The notes under the pieces are model-generated. The model searched no databases, was not told where the DNA came from, and saw nothing but the letters and a program-made list of their open reading frames with translations. This document shows, piece after piece, positions 50,023 to 62,553 of a stretch of 64,000 nucleotides of DNA. The stretch is from positions 5,332,001 to 5,396,000 of the forward strand of contig JAOVFP010000005.1 of assembly GCA_025738555.1 (NCBI GenBank), written 5' to 3'. Every line of letters begins with the position of its first letter. Position 1 is the stretch's first letter. The stretch is from Cyathus striatus. Taxonomy: Eukaryota > Basidiomycota > Agaricomycetes > Agaricales > Nidulariaceae. The position numbers and the translations under genes are program-made.

Positions 50023-52104
50023 TCAGAAAGTTCCAAGGTGGCTGCGGACTGTGAACTCAGCGTCCGTCTTGGCCTTGACCTCATCCACCGTGACGCCTTC
50101 AGCCACATCGATCAATTCCATCGTTCCAGCGGCACGATTCACATCAAAGACGGCCAGCTCGGTAACAATCGTGCTAACCGCGCGCGCCCCAGTCAATGGT
50201 AGTGAGCACGTCTTGAGAACCTTTGACTTGCCATTCTTCGAGCAGTGCTCAAGAACAGCAATGACCTTGGTTTTATCCGGATTCGAAACCAGGTCCATAG
50301 CACCTCCGATTCCTGTTAAAAATAGCATTTAGTGTACATGAAAACTTAAACTAGCCTGTTTCAGAAAGGTGTACCTTTCAGTAGCTTTCCGGGGATCATG
50401 AAGTTCGCAATGTCACCGGCCTGTGAGACTTCCATGGCCTGAGAAACAATAAACAACTCAGTATACCATTCCAGGACTAGTCCACTATGCGGCTTACACC
50501 AAGGATGGCAACGTCAACATGACCACCACGAATCATAGCAAACGAATCGCTGGAATCTGTTATTATGGGGTCAATAATGATCGACAGGGTACAAAAAATC
50601 ACGGAAATAATCACCGAAGACAGAAGCGCCAGGGAGGAGAGTGACGGTCTCCTTACCCGCGTTGATCAAGTCACTGTGCCAATTCAAATTTCGCCGTCTT
50701 AGTCGTGATAATGATCACAGAAATAAATAACATACGCATCAAGCTCTTTCTCCGTGGGGTATGGGCCCATCCCAAGAATGCCGTTCTCACTCTGCAACCA
50801 GACGCTAACACCAGGCTCCAAGTGTTCCGGGACCAGGGTCGGCATACCGATACCTAAATTGACGTAGAACCCATCCTTGATCTCCTTTGCTGCACGACGT
50901 GCAATACGATGACGCATAGCTTGTGCTTTCACTTTCTCGGGGGAAAGAGATTCGCTGCTGGTAGCAGAACCGTGGCCTGCGAGCGTGACAACTTCGATGC
51001 GTTTGGGTGCCGTAGCGGGAACAATACGGTCGACGTAGATTCCGGGAAGGTGGACCATGTTGGGTGAGATGGATCCGATGGGGACGATGTTCTCAGCCTC
51101 AACGATAGTCAGTTTCGCGTTCTTAGCCATTGGTGTGTTGAAGTTCTGCGATGCGTACCTGCGTTCATGTTAGTATATACTATGTAAAAGGAAGGCTCTG
51201 ACTATACCGGAAGACACAATTACCAACTTCATCAACTTTCCACGCCCGCACGAATGCAACATCACCCGGAAGAGCTGTCTCGAGAACATATCGTCTGCCA
51301 TTGATAACTCGTGCCTCTTTAGGGATTCCAGGAATCGCGATACCGTTCGCTGCTCCTCCAGAGTTGTAGCGTTGAGGTATTGTGCCTTCTTCTATGGCAG
51401 TGGAAGCTCCGGTGGGAGTGAAGAAGGCCGGGATACCTGCTGCGTGAGCACGTAGACGCTCGGCAAGAGTACCTTGAGGAACGAGTTCAAGCGTGATTTC
51501 GCCCTTCAGGAAGCGGGTTTCAAAGTTCTTGTTGCTGAAAGTTGATTTAGTTCCGCATCTATTCCAACAATGGATCAAAGTACCTGCCGGGATATGAGGC
51601 AATGACTTTTGACAACTGCCCTGTGTTTATCCATTTGTCTGGGTAAAGATAAGATACCGTGGTGGTTGTTCGCTCCAATGGAACGTACCAAGACCAGAGT
51701 CCCCGCCTCCAGAGTTATTGGATACACCAGTAAGGTCAGTAACTTCCTTACGGTTTGCCAAGGCACCAATGAGTGTATCTGCGGCACGAGTTTAACATTT
51801 GGTCGTTGAGTTGGAACATGCAAAACTGACCAGGAATGCCAGCCCAACCAAAGCCTATATTACCGTTGAGTTCTGAACAAAGACTTGGATCGCGTGGTTA
51901 TCACCGTGACTCACCTCCAACAAGGATGGTAGATCCTGACTTGATATCCTTCACCGCCTCGTCGGCCGAGCCCCACACTTTCGACTTGTTGGGAATAGGA
52001 ATGTCCTGGGGCGTACTGTACTTGCGTACCGACTGAGCCACAGGCGCGATGCCAACACGGAAAGTCGCGGTGGTGGACCTGTACCGTAGAGCCACGGTAA
52101 GCAT
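50023..52104 (-). CDS. Succinyl-CoA:3-ketoacid-CoA transferase (mitochondrial)
   Basis: Exons on the minus strand are 51915..52104, 51831..51854, 51689..51778, 51584..51638, 51208..51534, 50736..51158, 50615..50673, 50498..50556, 50375..50438 and 50023..50312 (526 aa). SCOT moves CoA from succinyl-CoA to acetoacetate. The N terminus is Arg/Ser/Thr-rich like a mitochondrial presequence ([16 protein letters not shown]). CoA-transferase landmarks are GGFGWAGIP in the A half, and in the B half [13 protein letters not shown] and the active-site Glu in [25 protein letters not shown] and GGAMDLV close the fold. A/B halves are fused as in eukaryotes. Length matches the family. Confidence 0.95.
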
Positions 52105-52998
52105 GGTGAGATGGTAGTAGTATGGGTAGAAAGGGTCTCGGAAGGAACTAAGGACGGCTTAATATGTTGTCGGACTGCCGTTCCTTTGGGGAACCTGGAC
52201 GAGTGGGAATATGAGAATGCGGGGGAATGGCATGTGTATTTTTAGCACCATCCTGGGGTTGTGGCAGCGGACGAATGATGTCGATGGGGGTATACCGTAG
52301 GCATGATCAAGCGGAGCCACGAGACGGAATAGCTAAGCATTATACATACCTGCTTCCAACTTATAATTCAATTTATTTCAGCTACTTTCTTTCTACTTGA
52401 TAATTGCGTCCGGTGTCGTCGAACGGTATTGTGAATCGTATTCTGGCTCATGGGAAACTCTGTTCTGCGCTTCGCATGGGACATGCGCACTCCACAAAGA
52501 ATGGGATCTTCTTCAGTCTGTTCTTCCGCTCACCATCAAGGAGCACTCTACCAACTCTTCAAACAGCTCGATATTCCGGATATTCGCTCGCAGCACTTTC
52601 TTTTCAAGGACTTGAATGTCTGACTGTCACTGTCAGCAACTCACTGATTGCTTCGCATCATTATGGGGAAAGACATAAACATCTGGAAAGCCCATCAAGT
52701 GCCACTGACCCACAGGACAACCATATGCGACTTTTAGTCTCTATTTCCATCTGCCCGGAGTCTATTTATTGGAATGTTGATATCTAACAGCCCCTTTACG
52801 TATGGTATCCTAGACTTATGTCGGCTTTTCGGACGTTCAGATATCCACCAACACCCGCCCACGTATAATGAGATCTGCCACTGGCAACTATCGGTATTCT
52901 TCAGCGAATATGGAAGTACCTAGTAAGTAACCCTGGTTCGATATGAAGATATGACTCTGATTAAACATACTCATTGCATATACCAGATTCCGTTTAAC
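52105..52998. other. Intergenic region, SCOT promoter and tRNA 5' flank
   Basis: The SCOT promoter is near 52105. No supported gene, repeat or hairpin is seen up to the tRNA. Confidence 0.45.
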
Positions 52999-53072
52999 GG
53001 CCGACTAGCTCAGTTGGTTAGAGCGTCGTGCTAATAACGCGAAGGTCGTCAGTTCAATCCTGGCGTTGGCCA
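52999..53072 (+). tRNA. tRNA-Ile(AAT)
   Basis: The 74-nt sequence folds as a cloverleaf. The acceptor stem ggccgac pairs with gttggcc (one G-T pair), and the D-loop contains the A-box-like tagctcagttgg. The anticodon loop ctaataa gives anticodon AAT, and the T-loop ttcaatc forms the B box. There is no intron. The discriminator base is A at 53072. It sits alone between SCOT and the MFS gene. Confidence 0.95.
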
Positions 53073-53074
53073 CA

Positions 53075-53079
53075 TTTTT
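53075..53079 (+). terminator. RNA polymerase III T-tract terminator
   Basis: A run of five T residues starts two bases after the tRNA-Ile discriminator, the usual Pol III stop signal. Confidence 0.8.
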
Positions 53080-53471
53080 CCCTCTTAAAATCATTTTTCT
53101 TTGAATGATGAAAATTCACCAATCAAGTTCAATCAGTTCAATAAGATATGTGCAGGACTACTTTTATGCAATACCCGAAATTATAAAGGCAGTGACTGTG
53201 AAGTTGTACTTTTATCGCAAATATATTTCTAGTAATGTCCCTGGGTCCCATATCCTATAGGTATACGGTATGAAAGGGTAAGGTTCTACTATACATGTAA
53301 TTCTAATTCTACGAAATTACCCACGATATGGCGGGATTTATGCGAAGGACACGTCTGGGAACGCTTGACCTTAGTTTTGAAGCAAGACTCTGAAACAGGT
53401 ATCCAGGAGAGCTATGCGGGCTACATGGACGCGCTTTTAGTAGGAGAGTTATACAACGCTGAATACCACAT
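53080..53471. other. tRNA 3' flank / MFS gene 3' side
   Basis: AT-rich, with no supported feature. Confidence 0.45.
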
Positions 53472-55296
53472 TCATTGTTCGGTATTATCCTCATCTGTGG
53501 GCTCTTCCCACATCTCATGGGGTAGACGTACAGCGAGTAGTAGTGAAACCAAAGCAAGGACCACAAAAACAGTATATACACCAAAGCCGCCCATGATATT
53601 CCTCTGGACAGAGAAAGAGAACATGGAAGTTGACATTGCAGGGCCAATAGCACGTGCAATGGAGACCGTTGTCTGCGATAGACCATTGGTTGCACCTAGA
53701 GAGTGCTTGTTAGGAGCAGAGGCTGTTATGAAGATAGAAATGCTGCCTGAAAGAACAGTCAGCCAAAGGACACGTGAAGGGATAATATGTGGTGGACATA
53801 CCATAAGCCATATCCATGAACAACATGAAACCGAGCTGAAGTGCAATCAATGCATATACAGGAATGCCAACGCCGTATTCGCGAGCAATGAGGCTCGTTA
53901 CAGGAAAAAGCATAAATATAGGGATAAAGCTTATCATTCCTATAATGAAAATCCGCCGCTCACCAAATCGGCGGACAACCTTGGCAAAGAAAAATATCTG
54001 GTACAAACCAGCTAGCGCACCGTAAGAGCCGATAAGATAGCCAATTGTTGCAGGGCTGAGACCCAGACCGCCGATCTCTATTGGCATAGCGAAGAAAAGG
54101 GGAAGCAGGGCGCTCAGGGCGATATCGAGGAAGGCAAGGGATGCATAGTTGGAGACGGAGATGACTACAGGATAGACAAGAAGCTTCCGAAGAGGAAGAG
54201 ATTTCTTATTCGCTGCACATGATTTTGTATCGCTGAGGGAGGAACATTCTGAAGATGAGTCTGAAGATTGGAGCTTTTCTTGCACTTTCCTAGGAGCTGT
54301 CTAGGCAGTCTCAATAAATAATTGATGTCAATGAATAGAAAACAAAATTTTACCTCTTGGAAGAACAATCCTGTAACTATGAGTGAGATGATCACAATAC
54401 CAGCCGATACTGCACATGGAAGGAAATATGGGTACTCCTTCCAGAAGGCGCCTCTAAAGACATTCGGGAATCGCTCATGGGGACGAGATAGCGTACCGCC
54501 AATCATAGGCCTACATACAGATGTCAGCATATATTACTCCGCCATAAGCAGTTTAGTTTTTACCCAATTGTTGCGCCTATCGCCCATGTCACTGGTATCA
54601 ACGAAAATCCCTCCGCACGGTTGGTCGAATCGGTCAGTTCACCCATCACGCTCTTCATAACACCTGTTCTGGATAACGTAAGCGATAGTTCCATCTGCAT
54701 AGAAGTATGCTTACCGATGTTGCCGTTAAGCACACCACATAAACACCGACTAGTAATTGGTTAATATGATGCCTCATCTCGAATGTAGACAAATCGAGAC
54801 TCACCTAAGCACTAATGCCCAGAACGTCCGCGACAGACCGAAAAGTAGCATAGAAAGTGCAGTGCCTGTTGAACCAATCAAAAGTACAGGCTTGCGGCCA
54901 ACGACATCGGATATTCGACTCCAATGTAAGACCGTTAGGGATTCGGCGGCAAAAAACAGTGATTCCTACGACGTTGTGAGCACCCAGTTATAAGAATATT
55001 TTAGACGGAGACTCACAATCAGTCCTGCATAGTATCCAACTTTCTTCTCGTCTCCTCCGGTGATGTCGAGTTCGCTCACAAGCTATAGCCATTAGAAGAA
55101 TTCAGAAAAGAGACCCACAGAAACTATCAGCAACATACCTGATTAATGTAAGGGTATATAGACATACTGGCAATGGGTTCAGCAATCTGCAAGAACAGCA
55201 CAATACCAATCTGAAGCTTAGGCAGAGGGTTGGGCTTCTGTTGGCTCTAGAACGAAGCAAAGGAGTCTCCTCGTCTACATAGTACGCGTCGGCCAT
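53472..55296 (-). CDS. Major facilitator superfamily transporter (one-base frame break near the start)
   Basis: Exons on the minus strand are 55139..55296, 55017..55082, 54805..54965, 54715..54749, 54564..54663, 54354..54510, 53802..54300 and 53472..53746. About 12 hydrophobic helices, with MFS signatures HWSRISDVVGRKPVLLIG (loop 2-3) and SLIPVTWAIGATIGPMIGG. The N terminus has a dileucine-like DEETPLLRSR. The pattern fits the fungal ZIFL1-like/TPO-type clade, but the substrate is not predictable. Exon 1 switches frame between RSRA and KPNPLPKLQIG. One missing G near 55243 would repair it and give 484 codons (483 aa). The middle loop is long and Ser-rich. Divergent from HAT1. Confidence 0.88.
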
Positions 55297-55678
55297 GGTT
55301 CAACACAAGGGATATTTAGTATAACAGGTATTAGTGGCCGATCAGTACTCTCGGTGCTAACGAATGGGTCCAGGAGCGTATAAGTAGAAGATGAAAGGAA
55401 ACAAAATTTTGAATACTTTTAAAAAGTTAAAATAGGGGTCGGCGTTCTGGACATTTACATTCGGGGTTGTCGGATTAAGGATGCGCCGGTCCGGAGCTTT
55501 TCCGTTCGAATCTCGATTCTGCTAAGGCCTTTGGCAAACTGAAGCAAACAACGCGTCCGCACAATCACGTCGTTAGAGCGTTGTTCCAGGTTGTTCCCTT
55601 TCACTTGCTCAAGCGCTCATTATTTCTTCAACGATCATTGCTGCTCTATAGGTTGGCAGAAGAAAACACTCTTGAAAT
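55297..55678. other. Divergent promoter, MFS gene / HAT1
   Basis: 382 bp shared by the two start regions. I see no notable motif. Confidence 0.45.
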
Positions 55679-57542
55679 ATGGCAGACTGGACTTCAGACT
55701 CGAACGAAGCGCTCACTTTATCTCTAGGTGCGCTTTCAATTCCCATGACGCTACATATATAGCTTTGAAGAATGCTGAATGTCGGCGTTATGCTCTGCTG
55801 TGCACAGTGAGGTGTAAGGAAGACAAAGAATCGTTGGGCTCCGAGGAATCGTACGAAAACTTTCACCCGACATTCACGTATCCGGTACATTAGTCGCGTC
55901 TTCTTGATATCTTTATCACAACCCATGCCTATTCGACAGATTTATGGAGAAGACGAGAAAATATATGGCTATAGGGACCTAGTTATTGACGTAGGAGGTT
56001 TCACGTTCTTCTAGTTAGCTCGCTCTGATGTCATCCACAGCTTCGTTTGGCTTCTGGGTCTCTCGCTCAATACCTTAATGTGAAATATTCTGAGAAGTTG
56101 CCTTCATCATCAACTGTTGATGATGTGGAGGGAATCTTAAACAAGTATATTCCCACTGGTAAGCACTGATGATATTGCATGGCTGATACATGCTGCATGA
56201 AAGCTGAACACTGCCTTAGACCACTACAAAGATGAAGATGCATTTCTTAAACGTGTCGAATCAGATGCAACATCTTTCAAACCACTTGGAAATTTAATAC
56301 ATTCTTACAAGCGGGCATCTCCAAGGGAAAGGGAAAAGGCTCCGCAGTTGTCAATCAACTTCCTGCCGATAGCGAAGATGTTATTGAATTTGAAGTGTAT
56401 CATGTGAGTTCTACCAACAGTTTAAAGGAGAAACAATTTAGAGGGCGTTCTAGGTAATAATGAATGCGCCTGGATTCCGAGAGTACCATCGTAGAATGCA
56501 AATATTTATTTTGTTATATATAGAAGGTGGTTCTTACATTGACGAGGAGGAAGATACTTGGGAGTTTGTTACATTGTGTGACCTTTCTTTCTTCTTTGAT
56601 CCGGTTTTGCTGACTTGTTCAATAGATACGAAAAACGGAAAAGAAGTAACCCAGATCTCGCAACATACCATTTTGTTGGATATTCGTCTTTATATCCGTT
56701 TTATTGCTTTCCCGAGAAAGTTCGCCTACGGTTGAGGTTTGTCACGTATCATTAAGTACATTTATTCACAGAATTAAATCACCGTAGTCAATTTGTTATT
56801 GTGTCACCCTATCAGAGGCAAGCTCACGGATGTACGTTCTACTCTTCCACATCCTTTCTCACGTTTAATTTACCTCCACCTTTACTAGCTGAACTATACA
56901 AAGCTATCTACCGATTTGTATTGAATCGACCCGACATTGCCGAGCTCACTGTCGAGGATCCTGCTGAGGCGTTCGAAGACTTACGCGACAAAAATGACTT
57001 GGAAATGCTCCTTGCGCACGAACAGTTCATGCAGGAAGCCTTCGGTAGCGGGGCGGTTTCCCATGGTGGAGGACGGGTTGGTGGTATTGGAAAGGCTGGG
57101 AAGAGCGGACGTGGCGGTGGGGTGACAACTGGAGGCAAAGGGAAGCTCGGTCCGCCGGCGGATAAGGCGTGGGTGGAGAAGTGGAGAAAGGATCTAAAGA
57201 TTGCAGGGGTATGATTTAGTAATCTGTTTACTCCCATGTGTCTTGCTCATTTGGATTTTCTTGTGCAGAGACAATTTTATCGACTTGTTGAAATGTTGAT
57301 TCTTCTTCGTCTTGATCCTACGGATATACGAGCCTCTCGCGCATATCGATTGCAAGTCAAAGAGCGAATATATCGCTTCAATTTTGTATGTCATCGGAAA
57401 TTGTCAATAGACTTTTCTTACTGATCCTTTTCCATAGGAAGTACTTGCTCAACTTGAGAAAGAAGAGCGCCACGATAAGCTCGAGGAGACATTCAGTAAT
57501 GTTAAAGAGGATTATCAGAGAATACTATCCCTAGTTAGTTAG
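55679..57542 (+). CDS. HAT1: Histone acetyltransferase type B catalytic subunit HAT1 (one-base frame break)
   Basis: Eleven exons: 55679..55727, 55808..55884, 55940..55990, 56041..56158, 56220..56403, 56454..56575, 56626..56736, 56788..56831, 56889..57208, 57269..57385 and 57438..57542. HAT1 acetylates free histone H4 at Lys5/Lys12 before chromatin assembly. Family segments are MADWTSDSNEAL, NFHPTFTYP, FREYHRRMQIFILLYIEG, then the GNAT acetyl-CoA region FVIVSPYQRQAHGSELY and the core AELTVEDPAEAFEDLRDKND. RLQVKERIYRFNF is near the end. A Gly-rich insert follows the core. Exon 56220..56403 loses frame at the GGG run 56313..56315. One added G restores a 432-aa product. Confidence 0.92.
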
Positions 57543-57759
57543 AGGACCCTTTCTATGTACTTATTTGAAATCTATGGACATCACTTGTTTTAATTCCGAG
57601 TAAAATAATATATGCATTTATGAAATGTGGTAATGTTGTACTTCTATGATACAAAACGTGTCATCCTCATCCAACTAGGTTGTTGATAGCAGAACAAGTA
57701 TTCAGAGCAAGAATCCAATTAATTTACGTACAATATTTAACAGTTGCTAACATCAATCC

Positions 57760-60700
57760 CTATTGCGAAAAATTAAAGATTCCAATAGTGTTTCCAAAAC
57801 CAGCGAGAGCATGCGAGGAGGAAATTAAGAGAGGGGATACGCGAGTAAATGGTAGACGTGCAATACAGTCGTTAGATGAAGACGTTAAGGTTCTTGAGGG
57901 TGCAAGAGACAGAGCAGCGAGTAATGAACTTCGTAGCGATGCCGATGCAGGATCAAACGTCCATAATTCCCAACGCTCTAATGTAGCAACTGAGAGTCCC
58001 TCGAAAGGACCAAGTTTCACTGAAGCCGCTGTCCCGCCTTTCAGAGCTCCTTGCAACCGTGGCTTCCGACGTATACCAAAATAAATGGTATTGGTTACAT
58101 CCCATCCTCCACGCTCACACGTAACATCTGCTAAACAAGCCACCACAGTGTTCCTCCAAAACGAATGTCCTGTGGGGGTTGTTGTACCATCCCGCATTAT
58201 GAGTTCATACTCATCCCCCGTGAAAGGAACCGCTAGCATCTCCGATGACCGACGACCACTGTCTCTTCTTGAGTGCACCCCGTGTCCCGACACAGGGAAC
58301 GATGTTTCGAATGCGGTAGCTAGCTTCGCTATGGGTATTAACGGTGAGGATGGTTGGGAAGACATGTGAGAAGCATTACTGCTGCTACGTGACCGACTTC
58401 CTAGGCTTTCTCTCGAAGGAGCATGGTGTAGTTGACTCTGTGAGCACGAACACCTTCGTGTATGTGTTTGATCGTTAAGGAATAGCTTGTAAAATCGTAC
58501 AGCATGATCAACTGAGAAAGCTATTGATAAGCTTTCCAACGGAAGCTGACCACAGAAACCGCATGTTTGAGAGAGTACGGGAGAGACACGGATATTGTTG
58601 ACTTTTCCATGAGCCTCTTCCAAGATTGATATGCACTCGCCTGTAACTCCATCCCACAGTGTTACCGAACCTTCTTCCGTCGCAGCTGCAACAACAAATC
58701 GCATACTTCCTCGTAATTGTGTACGACAAGCATGTACTTTGGCTACTGCGTCATATTGACTGCCGGCTTGCAGGTAGCAGCCGTTAAGAACGGTCGGATC
58801 GTAATCACCAGTTTCCACGAGTTCTAAAATCCCATCGCTCAGCGAGAATGCAATCAATGTCCTGTTATCAGGAAGAACATGCAGTAGGGAGCAGCGCACG
58901 ACGGATGATTCTCGAGACGGTGTTAACACGTTGACTATAGGGTATTCCGATACGGTCCACCTTGCTGCCACTCCATTTTCGTATGTTGCTATGAGCGCAA
59001 TAGTGTCGTTTAAGCCGGATTTGAACAAGCTAGGCTCTGAATAAGACGGTCTTCTGCTGCGAGGTTTCTTATTTTCGGGAACGAAATGTATTTCAGTGAC
59101 GGCGACTGAGGCATTTTCTAAGCTTAAGAGTGGGTAGGTATCCGCAGAATCGCCATCTAATGCCCAAATAGCAATGACCCCATTACCAGTGCCAGCAGCA
59201 ATATATTCTCCAGTTTCATTGATGCCAATGCAGGTTACTGTGGAAGTCGAGAATGACGTACTAGCTGCACCCAACAATACGTCCGAAGCGTCAATAGACG
59301 TATGTGACTTGCTTTCCGAACGCCATACTGTGATCTCGTTGTGAAGACCAACAGAGACCACGACATCATTATCCTTGCTTGCAGCAATGAGTTCAACATC
59401 ACTTGAAAACGTCCTGGGGAGAGTCAAGAATTCTACAAGGCCTTCCAAACTATCTGCACCTTCCTTTTTCTTGCCGTGATCATTTCGGTTTCGTTGAACC
59501 TCCAATAGCTCAGTATCTTTCAAAAGGTACAAGAGTAGGCCCCATAGTACAGCAGTCGTAGCGGCTATCGGAAGAACCATAATCTTTAGCAGCCATGGAA
59601 TAAGTGGCAACATCCGAATGAGCATACGAAGCCCATTCTTATCCACAGAATGGCCTGTTCTCGCACGTTCCGTACTGAAGGTAACAACTGTCGGGAAGTC
59701 GATACGAATATGTAGCAGAGGAGCCTGAGCAGGGTTGAAGCACTTCCAAATGTGCCATGCAGGACTGTGGTTATGTACTATCTCCGCAAGACGTGTTTTA
59801 TTACGAGCCACGGCACCAAGAGTTGTCATGGGTCTGGTCCAGGAATAGCAGAGGTATGCGTTGCGTAATACAACGTCGCTGCAATTGCTAAAAGCTACGA
59901 AAACGGTCTTAACAGACTTGTTGGTGAAGCTAACATGATGCTTACCATCACCAAGCTGATATTCTTCGCTGCACGACCTTTAAGGAGATTCTGTGTTCCT
60001 GCCACAATCCTATGTCCCCTCGATCTTGGTTTCGAGTTTCCAGAATCCGTATGACCATTGGGTATCGATGGTATCAAACTGGTATCGTGCCGTAAAAGCT
60101 CTTCCAGCTTCAAGGAATACGCCACGTCAAGTTAGCATCGCTGATCTACATAAATCATAAAATAGGGTAGAAAACCGACCTCTAATCGGGCAATGTCAAT
60201 GGACAAAACGGCCAAGAAGAATGTATGCGCAAGGAACCAGTGAGCCACCAACACTACAATTGCAAACGTACAAAATTGGCGTACAGCCCCTACAGTGAAA
60301 ACTGCGAGGATTCCGAGAATGCAGTTGTAAGATACGACTTTAAGAGTATTGGAAGTTCCGCCACGGCTGAGACCCTGCGCTATTCGTTGCTTAACAGCAA
60401 GAGTAACAGATGTCTTTCCTACAGCGTCAACCTAAACATGTATTGAATATGATGAATATTGAAAGCAGGCAAACGAGGAAAAGCGCGAGCGTTCGGAGTG
60501 GGACTAACCAGATTAAACATGTTTTCCGCACCCACGAATACAATCACGACAGGGAGCAGCTCCCTACCCTAGATGCATAAGGGGACAGTTTATGTTGGAA
60601 AGGGGACGTGACGTACCACGGGACCATCGTGACTTTGAATCCTACAAGTGCACAAACGCTCAGGGAAGTGATAGTACTAACCGCAATTTCAACAAGAGCG

Positions 60701-61761
60701 GTAAATGTAACTCCGAGTCTGGAATGTACAGCGTCCATTCTTCGTACAGACCAGGCAATATAGCAGAAGAAACCAATATAAGCAAGGTATAGAGACGTCG
60801 AGATGGCTGTCCATCCTTTTGTTTTAGACTCATTTGGGGCGTACTGTATAAGAGTTAATTTTGAATTCATGAAGTGGAGATTAAACGCGTTACCTCAAGA
60901 GAAAGAATAGTAGGCTCTTGATTGTTAATGATATCGACGTTTCCGTTCTTAACTACGGACTTCACGAGTTGTCCCCAGGATTCGTGCTCTGTGCTCGAGA
61001 GGCAATCCGAGTCGGGAAAAAAATAGGTCAAAGCCAGGAAGTCGGCAAAGTCTATCTTTGAGCTAGCACCATGATCATAAGAACCAGTACCGGCGAGAAC
61101 CATGCTGGGCTTAAGTGGTATACCGGCAACGGTTACGTTTTCTGGGCGATTGAACGTGTCGAGGATATTTACATCGGAGCGTATTGCAACTTCGTCATAG
61201 TTCCAAAATACAAGTGGGGAAAGGACGAGACAACGGTCAGTTGGTCCCTTGAGACATGGCGTATCTGATCTCGAGAGGGCATCATCCAGACGGCGCTCAA
61301 GATCGAGGGTAGAGAGTAATATATTGTGACGGGAAGCGTGGTCGTCTGATAGGGGACTTTGAATGAGAATACGTTCCATGCGAAGAGCACGGCTGGTGCT
61401 GCATTTGGCACGAGATACAGGATCCTGAAGCACCCGCAAAGAATGGTGTCCATCCCATAGGTTTGCAAGATCCTGGCTCTTTATCTGAGGAGCTTGTCTG
61501 GTCGTTGCAAAGAAGTCGAGAACGGAGAAGAACTTGGGTTGTGATGAGGAGTATATTGAAAGTGCGGGATAGAAGAGGGAAGTGATGACAACGCAGGATA
61601 TCAGGATAACGCGAACTTGGTGTGTTGCGCAGTGGCTGGGAGCAAGCGAATGAGAGAAAGGAGACAGTGGGATGGACAGTGACTTACAGTCCGAAACGCA
61701 GAAAATAAGCCTGCAAGCGCTTGCGAGCCAGCTGCAGCAACATATGAGGGATATTACGCAT
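57760..61761 (-). CDS. SCAP-like sterol-sensing protein (one-base frame break)
   Basis: Exons on the minus strand are 61688..61761, 60894..61635, 60617..60843, 60509..60563, 60180..60431, 59946..60107 and 57760..59894. An N-terminal transmembrane helix (VRVILISCVVITSLFYPAL) and a luminal loop lead to a sterol-sensing domain of several helices at about residues 280-450, including FVGAENMFNLVDAV. A second membrane helix block and C-terminal WD40-type repeats (for example VTLWDGVTGECI) follow. This is the SCAP/Scp1 architecture, which escorts the SREBP transcription factor from ER to Golgi when sterol or oxygen is low. Exon 57760..59894 changes frame at the GGG run 59830..59832. With one base restored the product is 1215 aa. 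Convergent with HAT1. Confidence 0.85.
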
Positions 61762-62553
61762 ACCTTGTCATACGGAGTTGACAAGAACGCAGTTGTGCTG
61801 AGTAGCGAGGCTGGAAAATCGGAGAAGCTTGCGGGTGCAAAGGCAGGCGCGTGAGTGGATAAGAGACGGCGCGAAATTGCAGAGAGGGACGGGAAGGAGA
61901 GCAAGAGCGAGGGAGAGTATAAATACGAGGCAGGGTATGTTGGTGAGGATAAGAAAAGAACTAGAGAGGCGGGCTGCAGTGCATGCCTCTCTATTCGGAT
62001 ACTTAGTCGACGAGGGAGACCAGTGTTTTCTGATTACCAAATCCAATTTACGCCCATTCACACGGCCTCGCCCCCCCTCGACCCCCTCGGCAGCTCTCCC
62101 AATCGCCCAGTCAACACATAAATATTCAGGTTACCCATGTACTTAAACTTTTACCAGTAACAACGTCGACCTCGAGCTCATTCATCCCTTTTTTGTCCTC
62201 GTAGACTCTCCGTACTACCGAATGTCACTGCCTCAACGCCCTAATATCGTCCCACATTTTAAATTTAACCTTTCATCACATCATACACATTCTTATCCTA
62301 TCAAAGGAACTTTTACTGTAAGCTTCAAATTTATTTATAAGCATCTTGTACATGTACTCAACAACTCCAAGTTCACGGGGAGTGCTGCAGGCGTCCATAA
62401 ATTAGCGCTCATCGACATCAATTAAGATCACGTGTGACTTCCATTTTTGGCGAGAGTTACCTCCGTCCGCGATGTCGCTTGCAATTTCGTTGGGGACGCG
62501 CTCTTCGCTCAACGTTTCCTACCTCAGGCCTCCGTCATCTTCCTATCCTCAAC
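61762..62553. other. Divergent region, SCAP-like gene / PDX1
   Basis: Contains both promoters. A CACGTG box lies at 62429..62434, about 120 bp upstream of the PDX1 start. No other feature is seen. Confidence 0.45.

Noticed and set aside
57760..59829. Stand-alone 689-aa WD40 protein starting at MTTLGAV
   Set aside because: The sterol-sensing half ends one base out of frame immediately before it, at a GGG run, and the combined layout matches SCAP. It is treated as one gene with a frame break.
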